Assembly (NCBI GenBank): GCA_023249715.1
Contig: JAHFCA010000038.1
Location: 780 to 10,090, forward strand
DNA from: Elusimicrobiota bacterium
Lineage (GTDB): Bacteria > Elusimicrobiota > Elusimicrobia > 2-02-FULL-39-32
Length of the DNA: 9,311 nt
Direction: 5' to 3'
A program made the position numbers and the translations under genes. Below are positions 1 through 7,400 of the stretch, in pieces (positions within the stretch are counted from its first letter, which is position 1; each line of letters starts with the position of its first letter). Under the pieces are notes generated by a model, which did not search any database, was not told the DNA's origin, and saw nothing but the letters and a program-made list of their open reading frames with translations.

Positions 1-1276
1 GCATATTCCTCTGAAGGCGGGAAGAGATTTTTGGTGGCACCGTCTAATGTCAGAGAGTTCTCCCGCGTGTGAACCGGAAAAAATGGATTCAGAAGATGTC
101 CTTTTTACCCTTTACACTTCTGGGACGACCGGTAAGCCAAAGGGAATTGTCCATACTACGGCCGGATATCTCTTGGGTGTAAACGTAACCACTCGCTGGA
201 TATTTGATTTAAAGGAACACGATATCTATTGGTGCAGCGCCGATATCGGATGGGTGACGGGCCATTCCTATATTGTCTATGGTCCTCTTTCCAATGGAGC
301 TACGGTTGTGATGTATGAGGGGTCTCCCGATTTTCCGCAAAAAGATCGATTTTGGAAAATTATAGAAAAATATGGCGTGACAATTTTTTATACCGCGCCT
401 ACGGCTATCCGTACTTTTATGAAGTGGGGCGAAGCATTTCCTAAGAAGTGTGATCTGGGAACTTTGCGCTTATTAGGGAGCGTGGGAGAACCTATTAATC
501 CAGAAGCCTGGATGTGGTATTATAAAAATATCGGCCACGAGCGCTGCCCTATTGTAGATACCTGGTGGCAGACCGAAACTGGTTCTATCCTTATTTCTCC
601 ACTCCCCGGTTTAACAAAACTCAAACCGGGTTCCGCGACGCATCCTTTCCCGGGAATTAGCGCGAAAATTGTAGATGAATCTGGCAAAGAAGTTCCCACA
701 GGAAGAGGGGGATATTTAGTGCTTACAGAACCTTGGCCCAGCATGCTGCGCGGCATTTATGGCGATCCCAAACGGTACCATGAACAATATTGGAGTAAAT
801 TCCCAGGGCTTTATTTTACCGGAGATGGCGCCAAAAAAGATAAGGAAGGAAATTTTTGGCTCTTAGGCAGGATTGATGATGTGATGAATGTTTCGGGGCA
901 TCGCGTGAGCACCATGGAAGTGGAAAGCGCTTTAGTGGACCACCCTGCGGTAGCGGAAGCGGCCGTGGTGGGAAAAACCCACGATATTAAAGGGCAGGCG
1001 ATTGCGGCTTTTGTTACTTTAAAAGAAGGGATTAATGGTGAGAACGGAAACCGGGAAGAGTTAGGGGATCGTTTAAAAGCGCATGTCGTTAAAAAAATTG
1101 GGGCTTTAGCCCGTCCCGAGGATATTTATTTTTCCGCAGAGCTTCCTAAAACAAGATCCGGAAAAATAATGCGGCGGCTCTTACGCGATATTGCCGAAGG
1201 CAGAGCTTTGGGGGATACGACGACATTGGCAGACCCTACAGTTGTTGCGAAGCTAAAAGATCAGTATGAAGAGTAA
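1..1276 (+). CDS. acs: Acetyl-coenzyme A synthetase (AMP-forming), 3' part, truncated by window edge
   Basis: Acs converts acetate, ATP and CoA to acetyl-CoA, AMP and PPi through an acetyl-adenylate in the cytoplasm. The reading frame is open from position 2 to the TAA at 1274-1276. The 15 codons before the ATG at 47 encode typical Acs sequence (GRDFWWHRL), so that ATG is internal and the true start lies left of the window. About 424 residues are visible, against roughly 650 in the family, so about one third is missing. Visible motifs, in order: the adenylate-forming P-loop YTSGTTGKPKG, GWVTGHSY, GSVGEPINPEAW, TWWQTETG, YFTGDG, the hinge GRIDDVMNVSGHR, and the C-terminal PKTRSGKIMRR. The lysine of the last motif (codon 1163-1165) is the catalytic residue that Pat-type acetyltransferases modify in well-studied Acs enzymes. 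The Val/Thr of GWVTG, the Val of GSVGEP and the Trp of TWWQTE match the known acetate pocket, which favours acetate over longer acids. The C-terminus is complete. Confidence 0.97.
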   Translation, partial: HIPLKAGRDFWWHRLMSESSPACEPEKMDSEDVLFTLYTSGTTGKPKGIVHTTAGYLLGVNVTTRWIFDLKEHDIYWCSADIGWVTGHSYIVYGPLSNGATVVMYEGSPDFPQKDRFWKIIEKYGVTIFYTAPTAIRTFMKWGEAFPKKCDLGTLRLLGSVGEPINPEAWMWYYKNIGHERCPIVDTWWQTETGSILISPLPGLTKLKPGSATHPFPGISAKIVDESGKEVPTGRGGYLVLTEPWPSMLRGIYGDPKRYHEQYWSKFPGLYFTGDGAKKDKEGNFWLLGRIDDVMNVSGHRVSTMEVESALVDHPAVAEAAVVGKTHDIKGQAIAAFVTLKEGINGENGNREELGDRLKAHVVKKIGALARPEDIYFSAELPKTRSGKIMRRLLRDIAEGRALGDTTTLADPTVVAKLKDQYEE

Positions 1277-1315
1277 CCCAAATAATTCAGTTGGAAAGCG
1301 GAATTGTTTGGGTTA
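1274..1315 (+). repeat. Inverted repeat: 15-bp RNA hairpin between acs and tRNA-Thr
   Basis: The arms TAACCCAAATAATTC (1274-1288) and GAATTGTTTGGGTTA (1301-1315) pair over 15 positions with one U-G wobble (1283/1306) and enclose a 12-nt loop. The stem begins with the acs stop codon and ends one base before the tRNA. No run of T follows the 3' arm, and none follows on the opposite strand, so it is not a canonical intrinsic terminator. It could protect the acs mRNA 3' end after tRNA processing, weaken read-through, or position the 5' end of the tRNA for cleavage. The pairing is read directly from the sequence; the role is inferred. Confidence 0.75.
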
Positions 1316-1387
1316 GCCACCCTAGCTCAATGGTGGAGCAATGGTTTTGTAAACCATAGGTTGTCGGTTCGAGTCCGACGGGTGGCT
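1316..1387 (+). tRNA. tRNA-Thr (anticodon UGU)
   Basis: A complete 72-nt cloverleaf can be folded by hand. The acceptor stem is GCCACCC (1316-1322) with GGGTGGC (1380-1386), seven perfect pairs. It is followed by TA at positions 8-9, then a D stem GCTC/GAGC (1325-1328, 1336-1339) with loop AATGGTG. The anticodon stem is ATGGT/ACCAT (1341-1345, 1353-1357) around loop TTTGTAA, giving anticodon TGT at 1348-1350, which reads ACA and other ACN threonine codons. The variable loop is AGGTT, and the T arm is GTCGG-TTCGAGT-CCGAC (1363-1379). The discriminator is T at 1387. The following bases are TAA, so CCA is not encoded and must be added by the CCA-adding enzyme. It lies between acs and purD on the same strand. 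Confidence 0.97.
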
Positions 1388-1404
1388 TAAAGTTCTAGGA
1401 TATT

Positions 1405-1410
1405 GAGGAG
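1405..1410 (+). promoter_or_regulatory. Shine-Dalgarno site of purD
   Basis: GAGGAG lies 6 nt before the ATG at 1417, an ideal spacing, and it fixes the purD start. It is the only strong, well-placed ribosome binding site among the four gene starts in this window. The 29-nt stretch between the tRNA and purD holds no convincing promoter, so purD may be transcribed through the tRNA. Confidence 0.85.
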
Positions 1411-1416
1411 ACAGGA

Positions 1417-2688
1417 ATGAGAGTATTGGTGCTAGGCGGAGGGGGAAGAGAGCATGCCCTTATCTGGAAATTAAAACAAAATCCAGAGGTGAAGGAGATT
1501 TTTTGTTCTCCGGGAAATGGGGGAATTTCTCGGATAGCGACTGTTTTACCTGGTTGCGCCGAGAACGATTGGGACTCCTATGCGGCAATAGCGGCGCAAA
1601 AAAAGATTGATTTAACGGTGATAGGTCCGGAAATCCCTCTCGCCCAAGGAATTGCGGATACGTTTAGAAAAAAAAGTCTTAAAATTTTTGGTCCGGATGG
1701 CGCGGGGGCCCGCTTGGAGTCGAGTAAAATTTTTGCCAAGACCTTTATGCGCAAATATGGCATTCCCACGGCAAACTCTAAAATTTTGGAACATCCCAAA
1801 GAGGCTCAAAACTTTTTATCGAATATTTCTTTAACCACTTTTCAATTTCCCTTGGTGATTAAAGCCGATGGCTTGGCTCAGGGGAAAGGGGTCATGATTT
1901 GTAGTTCCCAAGAAGAAGCCGCAGCGGCGGTTGAAAAGATGATGGTTAAAAAAGTTTTTGGTTCTAGCGGCGAAAAAATTCTTATTGAAGAAAAATTAGA
2001 AGGAAAAGAAGTTTCTCTGCTTGCTTTTTGCGATGGGAAGACGATTCTCACCTTGCCTCCGGCGCGTGATTATAAGCGTATTTTTGACGGGGACCGTGGA
2101 CCTAATACGGGGGGGATGGGATCGGTTGCTCCTGTTTTTTTAACGGAGGGTCTAATTAAAAAGATAGATCAATGCGTCCTGCAGCCCTTTCTGAAAGGGG
2201 TTCAAAATGAAAATTTAGACTATAGAGGGGTTATTTATTTTGGTCTCATGATGACTTCCAAGGGCCCCTATGTTCTGGAATTTAACGTTCGTTTTGGAGA
2301 TCCGGAGACGCAAAGTTTAATGCCTCTTTTAGAAAGCGATCTGTATCAGATATTGGAGGCCACGGCCGAACAAAAATTAAATAAAATAAAATTAGAGGTT
2401 TCTAAGGACACCTGTGTGGGAGTGGTGTGCGCCAGCGCTGGGTATCCGGAAAGCGCGCAAAAGGGAAAAGAAATTATAGGGCTGGACGGATTTAAAAATA
2501 GTTCCGATTGTGTTATTTTTCACGCGGGGACAGTTGCCGAGAACGGCAAATTTTTTACCAATGGAGGGCGGGTTTTAAATGTTGTGGGAAAGGCGCCTAC
2601 CTTGGAACAGGCTAGAGACCTCTGTTATAAAACCCTGCGTCACCTTCAGTTTGAAGGGATTCAATATCGTCGAGATATAGGGCAGTAA
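1417..2688 (+). CDS. purD: Phosphoribosylamine--glycine ligase (GARS)
   Basis: PurD joins 5-phosphoribosylamine and glycine using ATP to give glycinamide ribonucleotide, the second step of de novo purine synthesis. The protein has 423 residues, close to the E. coli enzyme, so it is full length and monofunctional (no PurM or PurN fusion). It opens with the Rossmann-like VLVLGGGGREHA (residues 3-14), then VIGPEIPLAQG, and the ATP-grasp domain follows. That domain holds KADGLAQGKGV (Lys149 to Val159), EEKLEGKEVSLLAF, the family signature around RGPNTGGMG, and EFNVRFGDPE from Glu288, where the acidic and Asn residues bind metal and ATP. The C-terminus ends YRRDIGQ, as in other PurD proteins. The start is set by MRVLVLGGGG and the GAGGAG site. 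No other purine genes are visible nearby. The gene is followed after 19 nt by the phosphorylase on the same strand, suggesting co-transcription. Confidence 0.97.
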   Translation: MRVLVLGGGGREHALIWKLKQNPEVKEIFCSPGNGGISRIATVLPGCAENDWDSYAAIAAQKKIDLTVIGPEIPLAQGIADTFRKKSLKIFGPDGAGARLESSKIFAKTFMRKYGIPTANSKILEHPKEAQNFLSNISLTTFQFPLVIKADGLAQGKGVMICSSQEEAAAAVEKMMVKKVFGSSGEKILIEEKLEGKEVSLLAFCDGKTILTLPPARDYKRIFDGDRGPNTGGMGSVAPVFLTEGLIKKIDQCVLQPFLKGVQNENLDYRGVIYFGLMMTSKGPYVLEFNVRFGDPETQSLMPLLESDLYQILEATAEQKLNKIKLEVSKDTCVGVVCASAGYPESAQKGKEIIGLDGFKNSSDCVIFHAGTVAENGKFFTNGGRVLNVVGKAPTLEQARDLCYKTLRHLQFEGIQYRRDIGQ

Positions 2689-2707
2689 GACCCACTCTTC
2701 TATTCAA

Positions 2708-4414
2708 ATGAAACAAAATCCAACAATTGTTGAAGTGGCCATGGAGATCGCCTATCCCGCAGAGCTCCTCGATAAAATTTATCGCAAACATGGAGAGAAT
2801 GCGGCTAGGGCGTGCGCTATGTCTAATTCTGTGGGAGGCATTGGGCCTCTGTTAAAAGAAAGAATTATCGCTCAGGCTGATTTGGCTATGAATGTGGTAG
2901 GAATTTGTCTCTTGTACGATAACGTCTGGGTGCAAGGGTTTCATTTTTGGGGACAGATCTATATTGAAAAAAAAGCGGTCGGAAATTATCTGCGAGAAAC
3001 TTTAACCGATTCGGGTATTCTATTTAAATTGAAAATGCCAGACGGAACAGAAGCTTCCGTTAAGGTCTGGAAGACGGATCTGGGCAAAGGGGTGGTTTAT
3101 TATTTAGACGCTCCGGAAATTTCGAATGTCATTTATCCGGGTCCTGAAGATTCTCCCAAAAACCATAAAAACCAGGGAGAATGGATTGAAGATCAGAAAT
3201 TAAAACAAGGGTGGCTGGTGGGAAGAGGAACTTTGGCGTTGTTAAAGGCCTTAAACCAAGTTCCCGACATTATTATCCATAGCGAGACTCCTACTATTTT
3301 TGCCAACCATTTTCTCATCATGGATGATTTTCAGAAAGATCCTTTCTTTAAAAGCGTGAAATATATTTTTAACGATCACACGCCGTTAGAATATGCGCAC
3401 CCTATTTGGGGAGAATATCAAATTAAAAATGCCCTCATAGATCCCACCTATAGTCAGGCAGAACTCTATTGGAATAAGCAAACAAAAACGGTGGATATTA
3501 CCCGACTTCTTGTGGGAATTTCAGATGCGGTGTATGGAGTTTCTAAAAAGCATGCCCAAGTGATGCGGGGAATGATTTCCCTCAAGGGTTTTGAAAATAA
3601 AATTCGCTCAATCACGAATGGGGTGCGTCTTCAAGACTGGCAAGATCCAGATTACTCTATGGTTCTAACCAAACAAGAGGATTACTTGCTGGCCTTAAAA
3701 GAAAAGAAAAAGGCCGATCTGATTGAATGGGTTTGGAAGCGGTATAGGTTGTGGTATAGCTGGAGAGAAAAAGCGAAAGGAAAATGTATGGTTCTCTGGA
3801 CACGGCGTGTGACGGGCTATAAACGGTTCGATGTTTTACAGCGATTGCTCAAGGACCCTTCCTTAAAAGCGCGCTTTTTAAAAACCCAAATTTTGGTCAT
3901 GTTGGGGGGAAGAATTCATCAAAACGATGACTTATCCCAGAACGTTATGTTTGAATTGATCGATCTTGTTACGCGAGATTCCGAGTTAAAAGATAGAATT
4001 TTAGTGTTAGATAATTACAACATTTGGGTGGCTCCTAAACTTTTTCAAGGGGTGGACGCCACAATTATGTTAGCCGACGATGGGAGAGAAGCCTCGGCCA
4101 CGGGTTTTATGAAGGCGCAGGTGAATGGAGCGATGGTGATAGCTTCTAACGATGGAGCAATTCCAGAATCCGTTTACTTTTATGAAACAATGGGGGAAGC
4201 TCATCGGAATATGGAAAACGGTTTTGACGTGCCGTATGTCAATGGACAGCCTCAGCCAGAGGGACTCATGAATGCTTTTGAGCAGCTAGATACAGTGTAT
4301 AAAGATCCTAAAACTCGGGCTCGGATGGTGCGCGCTTCCTTTAAAGTTCAGGATCAGGTTTCGGTTGAACGCTGCGCAAAAGAAATGATAAACTTATATG
4401 CTACGCTCATATGA
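2708..4414 (+). CDS. GT35-family alpha-glucan (glycogen) phosphorylase, short divergent form
   Basis: The family uses pyridoxal phosphate and phosphate to release glucose-1-phosphate from alpha-1,4-glucan ends. The 568 residues are in the range of short bacterial/archaeal forms, well below the ~800 of E. coli GlgP. Family landmarks in order: SVGGIGPL near residue 42, GICLLYDN, NDHTP (His224, matching rabbit His377), GVSKKHAQVMR, ITNGVRL, TRRVTGYKR (Arg367 and Lys372, matching rabbit Arg569 and Lys574, which bind phosphate), GGRIHQND, and EASATGFMK followed by NGA. Lys469 is the expected PLP-binding lysine and Glu461 matches rabbit Glu672, so catalysis looks intact. Odd points: DDGREASATG replaces the usual EASGT context, and HSETPT stands where a His-Asn/Asp-His type motif is usual. 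Substrate is therefore uncertain; a related glucan or disaccharide is possible. No Shine-Dalgarno precedes ATG 2708 (CTTCTATTCAA lies upstream); Met12 at 2741 is an alternative start. The stop overlaps gltB by 4 nt. Confidence 0.85.
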   Translation: MKQNPTIVEVAMEIAYPAELLDKIYRKHGENAARACAMSNSVGGIGPLLKERIIAQADLAMNVVGICLLYDNVWVQGFHFWGQIYIEKKAVGNYLRETLTDSGILFKLKMPDGTEASVKVWKTDLGKGVVYYLDAPEISNVIYPGPEDSPKNHKNQGEWIEDQKLKQGWLVGRGTLALLKALNQVPDIIIHSETPTIFANHFLIMDDFQKDPFFKSVKYIFNDHTPLEYAHPIWGEYQIKNALIDPTYSQAELYWNKQTKTVDITRLLVGISDAVYGVSKKHAQVMRGMISLKGFENKIRSITNGVRLQDWQDPDYSMVLTKQEDYLLALKEKKKADLIEWVWKRYRLWYSWREKAKGKCMVLWTRRVTGYKRFDVLQRLLKDPSLKARFLKTQILVMLGGRIHQNDDLSQNVMFELIDLVTRDSELKDRILVLDNYNIWVAPKLFQGVDATIMLADDGREASATGFMKAQVNGAMVIASNDGAIPESVYFYETMGEAHRNMENGFDVPYVNGQPQPEGLMNAFEQLDTVYKDPKTRARMVRASFKVQDQVSVERCAKEMINLYATLI

Positions 4415-7400
4415 AGGATCATCGAGAACACAAAGGTTTAATTAATCCTTTTTTAGATAGAGACGCCTGCGGTATAGGATTTGTAACTACTCTTAACGGA
4501 GAGAAATCCCATCGTATTGTTCAGATGGGAATTGATATGCTTATGCACCTGGAGCATCGGGGCGCTTGTGGGTGCGACCCTCTTACCGGAGATGGCGCTG
4601 GCATCCTGTTACAGCTCCCCCATGAATTTTTTAAAAAAGTGGGTCCCAGCAATCTCCCTGAGTTTGGAGAATATGGCGTGGGCATGGTTTTCCTTCCCCA
4701 AGATAGAGACGATCGCAAAATCTGCCAAGAAATAATAGAAAAAGTTATAAAAGGAGAAAAGCAACCCTTTTTGGGATGGCGGGACGTTCCAGTGGATTCT
4801 GAAACTGGATGCGGGGAACTGTCCCGGGAAGCGATGCCGTTTATCCGGCAGTTTTTTGTCGGAAGAGATGGAAAAATAAAGGATCAGGATACGTTTGAAA
4901 GAAAATTGTATGTAATTCGTAAATGTATAGAAGAGGCCCTGCGGCAATCCGATTTAAAACATAAAAGCGATTTTTATATTTGTAGTTTATCTTCCCGGAC
5001 TATTTGTTATAAAGGACAACTCATTTCCTGGCAAATCCCCAAGTTCTATCTGGATATTAAAGACGAGTCTATGAAATCGGCATTGGCGATGGTGCACCAA
5101 CGCTTTAGCACCAATACTCATCCTTCATGGAAACGAGCCCACCCGTATCGGTACATTATCCATAACGGTGAAATTAATACCTTGCGGGGGAATGTAAACT
5201 GGATGCATGCTCGTGAAAAAATGTTTTCTTCGGAACTTTTTGGGGAAGATATCTCTAAGTTAATCCCCATTGTAGATCCAGACGGATCCGATTCAGCGAT
5301 GTTTGATAACGCTTTAGAACTTTTAATGCATACGGGTCGAACGTTGCCGCATGCCATGATGATGATGATTCCAGAAGCGTGGCAAAAAAATGACCAAATG
5401 GATTCGGAGAAAAAATCTTTTTATGAATACCATGCTTGTTTAATGGAACCATGGGACGGTCCAGCCAGCATTGCCTTTACCGATGGAAGAACCATTGGGG
5501 CTGTTCTAGATAGAAATGGACTGCGTCCCTCCCGCTATATTGTAACCAAGGATGGCCTTGTGATTATGTCCTCAGAAGTAGGAGTGATTGATGTCCCTCC
5601 AGAGAATGTTGCCCGAAAAGGACGTTTGCAGCCGGGCAAAATGTTTTTGGTTGATTTAAAGGAAGGGCGCATTATTGCCGACGAAGAAATAAAAAGTTCC
5701 ATGGCTAAACGGAAGCCCTACCGCAAATGGTTGGATGAGAATTTAGTGAAGGTGGAAAAATTACCTCCGGCGCAATTTGTAAATCCTCCCATTCATAATG
5801 CCGTAGAGTTATTAAAACTTCAGAAAACATTTGGCTATACTTTAGAAGATTTAAAATTATTAATTTCACCCATGGCCATGAATGGCCAAGAAGCCGTAGG
5901 TTCTATGGGAATCGATACCCCTTTGGCCGTTCTTTCCCATAAATCTCAAAATCTTTTTAACTATTTTAAGCAACTCTTTGCGCAGGTAACGAACCCGCCC
6001 ATAGACCCGTTAAGAGAAGATTTGGTGATGTCTTTAGACACCACTTTGGGCGCCGAGCAAAATCTTTTCGAAGAAACTCCGGTCCATTGTCACCAGGTTC
6101 AATTAAAATCGCCTACTTTAAGCAATGAGCAGTTAGCGCGGCTTAAAGAGATCAAAGTGGGAAGTATTCGTTCTAAGGTCATTGCTACTCTTTTTGATAA
6201 AAAAGAAGGAGAAATGGGACTAGAAAAAGCTCTTACAAAACTGTGTGAACAAGCGAGCCGCGCCGTCAAAGAAGGAGCCCAAATTATTATTCTTTCGGAC
6301 AGAAATACGGATGCTAAAAAAGTTCCTATTCCTAGTTTACTGGCAGTAGCCGCCGTGCACCATCATCTGATTCGGGAAGCCACTCGTATGAAAGTGGGGT
6401 TAGTGGTGGAGAGCGGAGAACCAAGAGAAATCATGCACTTTGCCTTGTTGGCTGGCTATGGCGCTGGAGCCTGGAACCCTTATTTAGCGTATGATTCTAT
6501 TCGGCAATTGGCGCAGGATAAGGTGATTGTGCATGAAGATGAAAATACCGCGATGGATCACTATAGAAAAGCGATTGATAAAGGTGTTTTAAAGATTGCA
6601 ACTAAAATGGGAATTTCTACATTGCAAAGTTACCGCGGAGCCCAGATTTTTGAAGCGATGGGTCTTAACCGCAGTGTGATTGATAAATATTTTACATGGA
6701 CCGCTTCCCGGATTGAAGGAGTGGGGTTAGAGACCATTGCCAAAGAGTATCTCAATTTTCATCAACAAGCTTATTCTGGCAACGGCGACTCTAGCCATGA
6801 TTTAGAGGTCGGCGGAAAATATCAGTGGAGACGGCGCGGAGAATACCATTTATTAAATCCCGACACCATAGGAAAATTGCAACACGCGGTACAAGCAAAT
6901 AACCCGAAATCCTATCAAGAATTTTCCGATATGGTGAATGAACAGAGTGTGCGTTTAATGACGTTGCGCGGATTATTAACTTTTAAATCTACATCTCCCA
7001 TTCCTTTAGAGCAAGTAGAACCAGCGAAGGAGATTGTAAAACGGTTCGCCACGGGGGCTATGTCTTTGGGTTCTATCAGCCGAGAAGCGCACGAAACCAT
7101 GGCCATCGCCATGAACCGTATGGGAGCAAAAAGTAATACAGGGGAGGGAGGAGAGGACCCTGCTCGCTATGTGCCCGATGCCAACGGGGATTTGAGAAGA
7201 AGTTCCATTAAACAGGTGGCTTCTGGACGATTTGGAGTTACGATTAACTATTTGGTTAATGCCGATGATTTGCAAATTAAAATTGCGCAAGGAGCAAAAC
7301 CGGGAGAAGGCGGCCAGCTTCCCGGACATAAAATTGACGATTATATTGCCAAAATCCGTTATTCCGTGCCAGGGGTGGGGCTTATTTCTCCTCCTCCTCA

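Noticed and set aside
1242..1270. Possible sigma-70 type promoter for the tRNA: TTGTTG at 1242-1247 and TATGAA at 1265-1270, 17-nt spacing.
   Set aside because: Only 3 of 6 and 4 of 6 matches to consensus, and it lies inside the acs coding end. This is expected by chance and not enough for a call.
47..1276. Treating the ATG at 47 as the start of a 409-residue acs gene.
   Set aside because: The frame is open leftward to the window edge and the 15 upstream codons encode conserved Acs sequence (GRDFWWHRL). The gene is truncated by the window, not short.
1274..1315. Calling the acs-tRNA hairpin a Rho-independent terminator.
   Set aside because: The 3' arm runs straight into the tRNA (AGCCACCC) with no T tract, and the opposite strand has none either.
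2721..2732. Perfect 12-bp palindrome CAACAATTGTTG just inside the phosphorylase gene, a possible operator.
   Set aside because: About two perfect 12-bp palindromes are expected by chance in a window of this size, and there is no promoter or second copy nearby.
4609..4947. Open frame of 112 codons on the minus strand within gltB.
   Set aside because: It lies wholly opposite a strongly conserved GltB region, has no recognisable protein features or ribosome binding site, and is best seen as a shadow frame.
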